Shown in pieces: positions 34,483 to 43,300 of a stretch of 64,000 bases of DNA. Made by a program: the position numbers and the translations under genes. The notes under the pieces are model-generated. The model did not search any database. It was not told the DNA's origin and worked only from the letters and a program-made list of their open reading frames with translations. Source of the DNA: Bubalus kerabau (Eukaryota; Chordata; Mammalia; Artiodactyla; Bovidae); contig NC_073625.1 in assembly GCF_029407905.1 (NCBI RefSeq), forward strand, positions 165,994,240 through 166,058,239, given 5' to 3'. Position 1 is the first letter of the stretch. The number at the start of each line of letters is the position of its first letter.

Positions 34483-36243
34483 CAGTTCAGTTCAATTCAA
34501 TTCAGTCACTCAGTCATGTCCGACTCTTTGCGACCCCATGAATTGCAGCATGCCAGGCCTTCCTGTCCATCACCAACTCCTGGAGTTCACTCAGACTCAT
34601 GTGCATTGAGTCTGTGATGCTATCCAGACATCTCATCCTCTGTCGTCCCCTTCTCCTCCTGTCCCCAATCCCTCCCAGCATCAGAGTCTTTTCCAGTGAG
34701 TCAACTCTTTGCATGAGGTGGCCAAAGTATTGGAGTTTCAGCTTTAGCATCAGTCCTTCCAATAAACACCCAGGGCTGATCTCCTTCAGAATGTACTGGT
34801 TGGATCTCCTTGCAGTCCAAGAGAATCTCAAGAGTCTTCTCCAACACCACAGTTCAAAAGGATCAATCCTTCAGCTCTCAGCTTTCTTCACAGTCCAACT
34901 CTCACATCCATACATGACCACCGGAAAAACCATAGCTTTGACTAGATAGACCTTTGTTGGCAAAGTAATGTCTCTGCTTTTGAATATGCTATCTAGGTTG
35001 GTCATAACTTTCCTTCCAAGGAGTAAGTGTCTTTTAATTTCATGGCTGCAATCACCATCTGCAGTGATTTTGGAGCCCCCCAAAATAAAGTCTGACACTG
35101 TTTCCATTCTTTCCTCATCTATTTCCCATGAAGTGATGGGACCAGATGCCATGATCTTAGTTTTCTGAATGTTGAGCTTTAAGCCAACTTTTTCACTCTC
35201 TTCTTTCACTTTCATCAAGAGGCTTTTTAGTTCCTCTTCACTTTCTGCCATAAGAGTGGTGTCATCTGTAGATCTGAGGTTACTGATATTTCTCCCGGCA
35301 ATCCTGATTCCAGCTTGTGCTTCTTTCGGCCCAGCGTTTCTCATGATGTACTGTGCATAGAAGTTAAATAAGCAGGGTGACAATATATAGCCTTGATGGA
35401 CTCCTTTTCTTATTTGGAACCAGTCTGTTGTTCCATGTCCAGTTCTAACTGTTACTTCCTGACCTGCATATAGGTTTCTCAAGAGGCAGGTCAGGTGGTC
35501 TGGTATTCCCATCTTTTTAAGAATTTTCCACAGTTTATTGTGATGCACACAGTCAAAGGCTTTGGCATAGTCAATAAAGCAGAAATAGATGTTTTTCTGG
35601 AACTCTCTTGCTTTTTCCATGATCCAGCGGATGTTAGCAATTTGATCTCTGGTTTCTCTGCCTTTTCTATATCCAGCTTGAACATCTGGAAGTTCATGGT
35701 TCACGTATTGCTGAAGCCTGGCTTGGAGAATTGTAAGGATTACTTCACTAGCGTGAGAGATGAGTGCAATTGTGTGGTAGTTTGAACATTCTTTGGTATT
35801 GCCTTTCTTTGGGATTGGAATGAGAACTGACCTTTTCCAGTCCTGTGGCCACTGCTGAGTTTCCCAAATTTGCTGGCATATTGAGTGCAGCACTTTCACA
35901 GCATCATCTTCCAGGATTTTAAATAGCTCAACTGGAATGCCATCACCTCCACTAGCTTTGCTCGTAGTGATGCTTTCTAAGGCCCACTTGACTTCACATT
36001 CCAGGATGTCTGGCTCTACGTGAGTGATCACACCATCTTGATTATCTGGGTCATGAAGATATTTTTGAACAGTTCTTCTGTGTATTCTTGTCACCTCTTC
36101 TTAATATCTTCTGCTTCTGTTAGGTCCATAGCATTTCTGTCCTTTATCGAGCCCACTTTTGCATGAAGTGTTCCCTTGGTATCTCTAATTTTCTTGAAGA
36201 GATCTCTAGTCTTTCCTATTCTGTTGTTTTCCTCTATTTCTTT
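34483..36243 (-). mobile_element. BovB LINE, 5'-truncated
   Basis: The 3' end with its pentamer tail is at 34483. The element extends back through the whole RT region to the complement of a block just before the RT ('cctctatttctt', about 36243), so the endonuclease is missing. It inserted into a MIR whose sequence resumes immediately on both sides. One frame stays open for 407 codons across most of the RT. Confidence 0.93.
34871..36094 (-). pseudogene. BovB reverse transcriptase, long open fragment with degenerate YADD
   Basis: 407 codons, the longest open frame in the window. Residues 84-107 carry 'QDWKRSVLIPIPKKG', 171-181 'FCFIDYAKAFD' (RT motif A, first catalytic Asp), about 230-249 the 'QGYILSPCLFNFYAQ' box, and the catalytic box at 275-278 reads STDD instead of YADD (genomic 35261-35272). 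Both aspartates remain, but the Tyr-Ala pair is lost. The frame continues into the post-RT region ('CESWTVKKAES'). It lacks the endonuclease, so it is not an autonomous element. Confidence 0.88.
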
Positions 36244-36460
36244 ATAATGATACCTTTGTCATAGGGTTCTTGTCAAGATTAAACAAATAAATACACATTA
36301 ACTCATAGAACAATATCAACAACCTCAGATATGCAGATGATACCATTTTAATCACAGAAAGTGAAGAGGAACTAAAGAGCCTTTTGATGAGGATGAAAGA
36401 CAAGAGTGAAAAAAACTGGCTTAAAACTCAGCATTCAAAAAACCAAGATCACGGCATCCA

Positions 36461-36658
36461 GGCTTCCCTGGTGGCTCAGCTGGTAAAGAATCCGCCTGCA
36501 ATGCGGGAAACCTGGGTTCAGTGCCTGGGTTGGAAAGAACCTCCAGAGAGGGAATGGCTACCCACTCCAGAATTCTAGCCTGGAGAATTCCATGGACTGT
36601 ATAGTCCATGGTGTCGCAAAGAATCGGACATGACTGAGAGACTGTCACTTTCACTTTC
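36461..36658 (+). mobile_element. Bov-tA SINE inside BovB
   Basis: Head 'ggcttccctggtggctcagc', Bov-A body, end 'gtcactttcactttc'. Flanks acggcatcca (36451-36460) and atggcatcta (36659-36668) are a 10-bp TSD with two differences, taken from BovB target sequence. Confidence 0.9.
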
Positions 36659-36982
36659 ATGGCATCTAGTCCCATCACTTCATTGCAAATAGAAGGGGAA
36701 AAAGTGGAAACAGTGACAGATTTTATTTTCTTGAGCTCCCAAATCACTGCGGATGGTGAATGCAGCCATGAAATTGAAAGAGGCTTGCTCCTTGGAAGAA
36801 AAGCTATGACAAACCTAGACAGCATATTAAAAAGTAAAGACATTACTTTCCCAACAAAGGAATGTATAGTCAGTGTTATGGCTTTTCCAGTAGTTGTGTA
36901 TGGATGTGAAAGTTGGACCATAAAAAAGTTGAGCACTGAAGAATTGATGCTTTCCAAATGTGGTGCTGAAGAAGACTCTTGA
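36659..36982 (+). pseudogene. BovB post-RT fragment
   Basis: 107 codons of BovB C-terminal region ('VTDFIFLSSQITADGECSHE', 'MAFPVVVYGCESWTIKKLS') with frameshifts on both sides. Confidence 0.75.
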
Positions 36983-37225
36983 GAGTCCCTTGGACAGCAA
37001 GATCAAATCAGTCAGTCCTAAAGGAAATCAACACTAAATATTCATTGGAAGGACTGATGTTGAAGCTGACACTCCACTACTTTGGCACCTTGTACAAAGA
37101 GCCAACTCATTGGAAAAGACCCTCATGCTGGGAAAGATTGAAGGCAAAAGCAGAAGAGGGTGGCAAAGGATGAGTTGGTTAGATAGCATCACCAACTCAA
37201 TGGACATGAATTTGAGCAAACTCCA

Positions 37226-37507
37226 GGAGAAGAGGCAATGGCACCCCACTCCAGTACTCTTGCCTTGAAAATCCCATTGACAGAGGAGCCTGGTGGGCTG
37301 CAGTCCATGGGGTTGCTAAGAGTCGGACATGACTGAGTGACTTCACTTTCACGTTTCACTTTCATGCATTGGAGAAGGAAATGGCAACCCACTCCAGTGT
37401 TCTTGTCTGGGGAATCCCAGGGACCGGGGAGCCTGGTGGGCTGCCATCTATGGGGTCGCACAAAGTCGGACACGACTGAAGTGACTTAGCATCAGCAGCA
37501 GCAGCAG
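37226..37507 (+). mobile_element. Bov-A2 dimeric SINE inside BovB
   Basis: Unit 1 'gaggcaatggcaccccactc', linker 'cactttcatgcattggagaa', unit 2 ending in a cag-trinucleotide tail (about 37488-37507). BovB resumes at 'gaagcctggcttgctgcag', with about 15-20 bp of target missing at the site. Confidence 0.9.
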
Positions 37508-37629
37508 GAAGCCTGGCTTGCTGCAGTCCATGAGGTTGCAAAGACTGGGACACAACTTAGTGACTAAACAACAGCATAGAACAGTTTCTGCAAGAAGCAA
37601 GCAGTCAATATATGTTAGCTGTTTTATTG

Positions 37630-38343
37630 TTGTTGTCTTTATTACATTATTATTCCTTGGTATCTACAAAACAAACATTGGGCATCTTCTCAAGGAATTT
37701 GTACCATTGTGTACAGTTAATTTAATAAAATTAAAAATAAACTTGTTCCTGAGAAGATGGTGGCCTTGGAAGATTTTTTTACTTTGATTTTAACACATCT
37801 GTTTATTATCTGGGTACACTTGGGCAAGTTATTTAAACTTTCTGAGCTTCAGCTTCTTCTTTTGTAAAAGAGGGCAGGACTGATTTCTCTCTCATGGAGT
37901 TATCATGAAGATCAAATAATTGAGGCATATGAAAGAACTGTCAAAATTATGAAGTGCTGTATACATGCAAGACACTATTTGTGTATTTGTTTTTTGACCC
38001 CTCATGGAGCACTAAATTCAATGGAACCCTGTCCCACAAAATTATTGCTGCATAGATTATGGAAGCAGGTTGTATAACATCATTTATTTTCTCTTATTCA
38101 CATATAATGACTTCCTTCTTTTTTCTTCCTCCTTCCCTTTCCCTTCCCCTCTCCACTCTCCTCTTTCCTTCTTTCTTTTCTTCACCAATTATTATTGAAT
38201 ACTACTATATGCCTGGCGCTATATACTCTATATTACAAATAATAAAATCAGCTTTTCCCTTAAGGCATCTCATTGTATAATATAAGAAACAAACATACAA
38301 AAATTATTAAATTATGACAATAAATATATGAACTAGATAGGGA
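37630..38343. other. unclassified stretch with polypyrimidine tract
   Basis: Contains a long strand-asymmetric polypyrimidine run at 38112-38187 and a faint MIR-like segment after it. No gene. Confidence 0.5.
38112..38187 (+). repeat. polypyrimidine (C/T) tract
   Basis: About 75 bp almost exclusively C and T, broken by only a few purines. Purine-pyrimidine asymmetry of this length can form triplex DNA, but nothing here shows that it does. Confidence 0.9.
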
Positions 38344-38351
38344 GGTTTAGT

Positions 38352-38544
38352 CAGGAGTCCCCAACTTCTGGGATCTGATGATCTGAGGTGGAGCTGAGGT
38401 GATAATAATAGAAATAAAGTGCATAATAAATGTTATGTGCTTGAATCACCCTGAAACCAGTCCCCTTCACCCCCCACCTTGGTCCATGAAAAATTTGTCT
38501 TACACAAAACCAGTCCCTGGTGCCAAACAAGTTGGGGACCACTG
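38352..38544 (+). mobile_element. non-autonomous hAT-type DNA transposon
   Basis: 193 bp bounded by inverted termini caggagtccccaac and gttggggaccactg (13 of 14 bases complementary allowing one mismatch). Flanked by ggtttagt (38344-38351) and agtttagt (38545-38552), an 8-bp duplication with one mismatch. The CAG-start terminus and 8-bp TSD are the hAT superfamily signature. No coding capacity; it must have been moved by a transposase supplied elsewhere. Strand is arbitrary. The Repbase family name is not recalled. Confidence 0.8.
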
Positions 38545-38552
38545 AGTTTAGT

Positions 38553-39068
38553 TATGCAACTATTGTATTAGGAATTTGGAAATGTGTCTTCATCTAATTT
38601 TTAAACAAAAGTTGAATATCAAACATGGAGTCTTGAGTACCTTGGCAGAACATTTGTCATATACATTGAGTGTGTAAGATTTGTATATTAGCTAGGTAAT
38701 TTGCAAAATATATACATTAAAAATATTTATGTGAGAGAAGTTTGATGAGGAGTCTAATAATAAGTTCATAAAAGGACTGAAATTTTAATACCAACAGGTG
38801 TTCTACATATACTATCACTGCTACTAATAATGATATTATTTAATATTAATATTAAATATTATTATTAAAATATGACTATTCATTATGAACAAAGAAAGGC
38901 AGTCTCTAAAATATGCATTTATTTTTAGCAATATCAGAGTATAAAATAACTTCTCTTCATCTTTGAATCCAACTTAAATAACCCACAATGATGAAAAAGT
39001 TCTGATCAATATTTGAAATATTGTCTCTTACTGACAAGTAACAGAATTGTAAAGCTCATGTAAATGTG
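38553..39068. other. unclassified AT-rich stretch
   Basis: AT-rich, with a (TAT/ATT)-like low-complexity patch at about 38825-38880. No gene. Confidence 0.5.
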
Positions 39069-39084
39069 GAAAAATATTGAAATA

Positions 39085-39735
39085 TGTACCATAGCTTTCT
39101 TATCCATTCATCTGCTGATGGACATCTAGGTTGCTTCCATGTCCTGGCTATTATAAACAGTGCTGCGATGAACATTGGGGTACACGTGTCTCTTTCCCTT
39201 CTGGTTTCCTCGGTGTGTATGCCCAGCAGTGGGATTGCTGGATCATAAGGCAGTTCTATTTCCAGTTTTTTAAGGAATCTCCACACTGTTCTCCATAGTG
39301 GCTGTACTAGTTTGCATTCCCACCAACAGTGGAAGAGGGTTCCCTTTTCTCCACACCCTCTCCAGCATTTATGACTTGTAGACTTTTGGATCGCAGCCAT
39401 TCTGACTGGTGTGAAATGGTACCTCATAGTGGTTTTAATTTGCATTTCTCTGATAATGAGTGATGTTGAGCATCTTTTCATGTGTTTGTTAGCCATCTGT
39501 ATGTCTTCTTTGGAGAAATGTCTATTTAGTTCTTTGGCCCATTTTTTGATTGGGTCATTTATTTTTCTGGAGTTGAGCTGTAGGAGTTGCTTGTATATTC
39601 TCGAGATTAGTTGTTTGTCAGTTGCTTCATTTACTATTATCTTCTCCCATTCTGAAGGCTGTCTTTTCACCTTGCTAATAGTTTCCTTTGATGTGCAGAA
39701 GCTTTTAAGGTTAATTAGGTCCCATTTGTTTATTT
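39085..39735 (-). pseudogene. L1 ORF2 C-terminal fragment (inverted part of outer L1)
   Basis: The minus-strand frame (open at 39056-39670) reads the L1 ORF2 C-terminal region: '[20 protein letters not shown]', '[14 protein letters not shown]', the Cys/His-rich '[18 protein letters not shown]', and '[19 protein letters not shown]'. It ends at the TSD, after which the last few residues are flanking translation. It resumes exactly where the ORF2 text of 40500-40900 stops. Confidence 0.88.
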
Positions 39736-40486
39736 ATTTATTTTTTTAGTGTTCTGAATGTTGAGTTTTTTTTTTAATTTTATTTTATTTTTAAACTTTA
39801 CATAATTGTATTAGTTTTGTCAAATATCAAAATGAATCCGCCACAGGTATACATGTGTTCCCCATCCTGAACCCTCCTCCCTCCTCCCTCCCCATTCCAT
39901 CCCTCTGGGTCGTCCCAGTGCACCAGCCCCAAGCATCCAGTATCGTGCATCGAACCTGGACTGGCAACTCGTTTCATACATGATATTTTACATGTTTCAA
40001 TGCCATTCTCCCAAATCTTCCCACCCTCTCCCTCTCTCACAGAGTCCATAAGACTGTTCTATACATCAGTGTCTCTTTTGCTGTCTCGTACACAGGGTTA
40101 TTGTTACCATCTTTCTAAATTCCATATATATGTGTTAGTATACTGTATTGGTGTTTTTCTTTCTGGCTTACTTCACTCTATAATAGGCTCCAGTTTCATC
40201 CACCTCATTAGAATTGATTCATTCTATTCTTTTTAATGGCGGAGTAATACTCCATTGTGTATATGTACCACGGCTTTCTTATCCATTCATCTGCTGATGG
40301 ACATCTAGGTTGCTTCCATGTCCTGGCTATTATAAACAGTGCTGCGATGAACATTGGGGTACACGTGTCTCTTTCCCTTCTGGTTTCCTCAGTGTGTATG
40401 CCCAGCAGTGGGATTGCTGGATCATAAGGCAGTTCTATTTCCAGTTTTTTAAGGAATCTCCACACTGTTCTCCATAGTGGCTGTAC
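39736..40486 (-). mobile_element. nested young L1, 5' truncated, with TSD and double A-tract
   Basis: Reverse L1 from ORF2 '[20 protein letters not shown]' (5' end at 40486) to the 3' UTR and tail at 39736. The TSD tttgtttattt is at 39725-39735 and 40487-40497. Removing the insert restores a continuous outer L1. The tail has two A-tracts separated by 18 bp (39748-39765). Confidence 0.9.
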
Positions 40487-40915
40487 TTTGTTTATTTTTG
40501 CTTTTATTTCCAATATTCTGGGAGGTGGGTCATAGAGGATCCTGCTGTGATGTATGTCAGAGAGTGTTTTGCCTATGTTCTCCTCTAGGAGTTTTATAGT
40601 TTCTGGTCTTATGTTTAGATCTTTAATCCATTTTGAGTTTATTTTTGTGTATGGTGTTAGAAAGTGTTCTAGTTTCATTCTTTTACAAGTGGTCGACCAG
40701 ATTTCCCAGCACCACTTGTTAAAGAGATTGTCTTTAATCCATTGTATATTCTTGCCTCCTTTGTCAAAGATAAGGTGTCCATATGTGCGTGGATTTATCT
40801 CTGGGCTTTCTATTTTGTTCCATCGATCTATATTTCTGTCTTTGTGCCAGTACCATACTGTCTTGATAACTGTGGCTTTGTAGTAGAGCCTGAAGTCAGG
40901 TAGGTAAAATATCAT
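40208..40915 (-). pseudogene. chimeric L1 ORF2 frame across two L1 insertions
   Basis: 235 codons that look like one protein but join two elements. Residues from '[20 protein letters not shown]' to 'LEIKAKINK' belong to the outer L1, and from '[11 protein letters not shown]' to 'MEYYSAIKK' to the inner L1. The in-frame join at 40486/40487 is accidental. About 150 residues of ORF2 normally between them lie displaced at 39085-39735. Gene finders would report a false single frame here. Confidence 0.9.
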
Positions 40916-41156
40916 GTATGAAACGAGTTGCCAGTCCAGGTTCGATGCACGATACTGGATGCTTGGGGCTGGTGCACTGGGACGACCCAGAGGGATGGAA
41001 TGGGGAGGGAGGAGGGAGGAGGGTTCAGGATGGGGAACACATGTATACCTGTGGCGGATTCATTTTGATATTTGACAAAACTAATACAATTATGTAAAGT
41101 TTAAAAATAAAATAAAATTAAAATATACTCAGAAAAAAAAGAAAAATATTGAAATA

Positions 41157-42065
41157 AAAGATATAGTTTTAGCCTTTTATCAACTTGTAATTCAATTAAA
41201 AAGAAGCAAAAATTATATTCCTATATAACCTTATTTATTTGTACAAGATACGTGAACACAAGTAAGGAATTGTCAGATCAATTGAGGTAATTATAGTTGG
41301 GTGACTTAGTCTGAGGAGGGCTGCAAAAGGAATTCCATAAAAAATCCCAGTGAATCTCTCATCTTTCCTTTTGCATTCTATTCTCCCACTTATTATTTCT
41401 TTGGTTATTTGTGGTAATTGGGTCATATCATAACCTTTTCCCCCTTCTTATCTGCGTCATCATTGAACATCTTCCTCTGTGCCCTCGGCCTTTTCATCCA
41501 CCCATTTGTCTAACTGCTCCATGTGCCTCCTGCCGGGTCTCATTCCAGTAGGCTCCTGGCTCAGCTTTGCTGCCACCCACCTCTTCCTTTTATGCTCCAA
41601 TGCACAATGAGCTCAAAATGGCATCAAACTGATCTCCCTTTCCTTGAAGGATCACAACACCATCGCTGCAAAATACAGGAAGTTTCGAAGTTGACTCAGC
41701 TTCCTTGTCTCTCTGTCTGCTAGTTAAATGCCATTTTAAAGAGGAATTCAAATTGCTTAATTCAGATTGTATCAAATGGAGTGATTCTTCCTTTTGTGGA
41801 ACTTGAAAACTTATTTTCAATTCAGTTATATTCACAGTAACTTATTAATGGTGTTTATTTAAACCTTATTTTCATATGTGAACCTATGACAAATTTGAAA
41901 AATAAATATTGCTATATACAGTGAAACCATTACAGCAAATAGGTAGTCAAAATTACATCTAAAACTTTTAAAGATACATCTTTCTATACAAAGTCCTAAA
42001 CCCAACAGAATAGATATTAATTTATTGGTTATTATATTTAACCATATATAAAGTTTCCATGGCTA
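41157..42065. other. unclassified stretch with a less AT-rich core
   Basis: 41440-41720 is of higher complexity and GC content than its surroundings, with CCT-rich text. Short open frames on both strands overlap and show no domain. No repeat recognised. Confidence 0.45.
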
Positions 42066-42069
42066 ATTA

Positions 42070-42166
42070 TTGGGCAAACTCCAGGCAATAGTGAAGAACA
42101 GGGAGACCTGGTAGTCTATGGGGTCACAAAGAGTCAGACACGACTTAGTGACTGAACAACATACAA
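42070..42166 (+). mobile_element. BovB LINE 3' tip
   Basis: About 95 bp: 'gggcaaactccaggcaatag' through 'gtcacaaagagtcagacac' to 'gtgactgaacaacatac'. Flanking catggctaa and catagctaa may be the TSD. Confidence 0.8.
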
Positions 42167-42299
42167 CATAGCTAACCAGATTGATTAAATTCTAGGGAGA
42201 GTGAGGAAAACAATAGCTAAGAATTAGATATCAAAAGAACTAGATATCAATTAAATTCAAAGCTATGACCATGGTATATGTTGTGTGTAGTAATGCTTA

Positions 42300-42510
42300 A
42301 CAGCATGGAGCCCTATCTGGCATGCATTATTTTAAGTACTTTCCATGTGCCTATACTCTTGAGGTATCCATATCATTATCCACATCTCGCAAGTGAGAAA
42401 CTTGAAGCCATAGATTATAAGGAACTTATCCAAAATGACCCAGTCAATAAGAGGCCGACCAAGGGCTTGTCTACTCAACTTTCCAAAGCCCACTCACTTA
42501 ATCTACTGTC
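42300..42510 (+). repeat. MIR SINE relic
   Basis: 'tatcattatccacatctcgc', 'gtgagaaacttgaagcc', 'ggaacttatccaaaatgacc' and 'cagtcaataagaggccgacc' follow the MIR order (attatccccatttta; gaggaaactgaggc; gtaacttgcccaaggtc; agctagtaagtggc). Confidence 0.65.
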
Positions 42511-42639
42511 AACTCAGTAACAATATTAAGCCTTCCATCCACCCTAAATATATTTCACATAGAACCCAGTACATCGAGCTCAGCCTTGTGCAATCAGGTA
42601 TCTCACATCTAAAATATCTATTTTTTATATTAAAACTCA

Positions 42640-42840
42640 TGAACACTGGAATCCAGCAGACTTGGCTGATGAGCTTGGATGACCTTAACCTTTCTCAGGA
42701 GACTTTATAAACTTTTTGAACCTCTTTATTCCCAGGTGTATAATAAGGGGCATTACAGGTTATTATGTGGATTATATGAAGTTCTAACTCAGTGAGCACA
42801 CAGTATATAGTAAACAGCTGTTAGTGTTATTATCTCATGG
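42640..42840 (+). repeat. MIR SINE relic
   Basis: 'ctggaatccagcagacttgg', 'gaccttaacctttctcagg', 'ttgaacctctttattccc', 'aggttattatgtggattata' and 'aaacagctgttagtgtta' trace MIR from its 5' part to its 3' end. Confidence 0.65.
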
Positions 42841-43169
42841 TAAATGGATCCATTTTAAAAGTCAGTATTTTAAATTCATCTCTTCTAGTTTGAAATGTCA
42901 GTGTCATTCAATTGTTTCCAAAGAAAGTAAGAAGTGGGAGAAGTCCATGGGCTTTCAGGAGCAATTCCTCCTAAGAACAGCTGTTTCCAAATTTGCAAAA
43001 GTGGAAATATTGGTAGAGGTTCCCAGCTGTTTCAACCCCTTTGTCAAGAGTTATGAAGTTTCCTGTTCATTTTCTCCTACAACAATTTAATTACTTTTTC
43101 TTTATTATTATTTTTTTTTAACTGACACTTGTATTTCTTCATGAACACTTTTCTTAAAGGACAAAATAT

Positions 43170-43300
43170 CTTTCACTTCCCTGGTGGCTCAGATGATAAA
43201 GAATCGGTCTACAATGTAAGAGACCTGGGTTCAATCCATGGATTGGGAAGATCCATGGAGAAGGAAATGTCAATCCACTCTAATATTCTTACCTGGAGAA
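43170..43300 (+). mobile_element. Bov-tA SINE, 3' truncated
   Basis: Head 'tcacttccctggtggctcag', B-box-like 'ggttcaatccatggattggg', start of the Bov-A body, ending abruptly after 'cttacctggagaatcaagta'. The last ~80 bp of a full copy are missing. Confidence 0.85.

Larger units (their letters stand above)
36306..37575 (+). mobile_element. BovB LINE 3' half, split by two SINEs
   Basis: BovB pieces 36313-36459, 36660-37225 and 37506-37562 join in order, from the YADD region ('aacctcagatatgcagatga') to the 3' end ('cacaacttagtgactaaa'). Truncated 5'. It carries more substitutions than the minus-strand neighbour, so it is probably older, and it has absorbed a Bov-tA and a Bov-A2. Confidence 0.9.
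34395..37625 (+). repeat. MIR SINE split into three pieces by two BovB insertions
   Basis: Pieces 34395-34482, 36244-36312 and about 37563-37625 read as one MIR: 'tttctcatgtataaaataag', then 'gtcatagggttcttgtcaag' with 'attaaacaaataaatac', then 'catagaacagtttctgc' with 'cagtcaatatatgttagctg'. The MIR word catagaaca is repeated on both sides of the second insertion (about 36306 and 37574), which serves as its TSD. Confidence 0.7.
39069..41156 (+). mobile_element. 5'-inverted (twin-primed) L1 with 16-bp TSD, carrying a nested L1
   Basis: A perfect 16-bp TSD, gaaaaatattgaaata, at 39069-39084 and 41141-41156 brackets the locus. The sense 3' part is 40904-41140 (L1 3' UTR 'gtaaaatatcatgtatgaaa' to the A-rich tail). 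The inverted 5' part is on the minus strand, 40903-40487 plus 39735-39085, and encodes ORF2 from '[10 protein letters not shown]' through 'RKLWY'. About 250 bp of L1 between the inverted and sense parts is missing, as often seen at such junctions. A second L1 (39736-40486) interrupts the inverted part. Confidence 0.92.

Noticed and set aside
36306..37575. The 34.5-37.6 kb BovB pair as a single inverted duplication like that at 17.8-20.7 kb
   Set aside because: MIR sequence lies between the two copies and continues beyond them, and they differ in divergence, so two independent insertions explain it better.
39056..41130. Assembly error as the cause of the L1 inversion and duplication
   Set aside because: Both insertions have exact TSDs and the outer element is collinear after removing the inner one. 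A misassembly would not be expected to create these.
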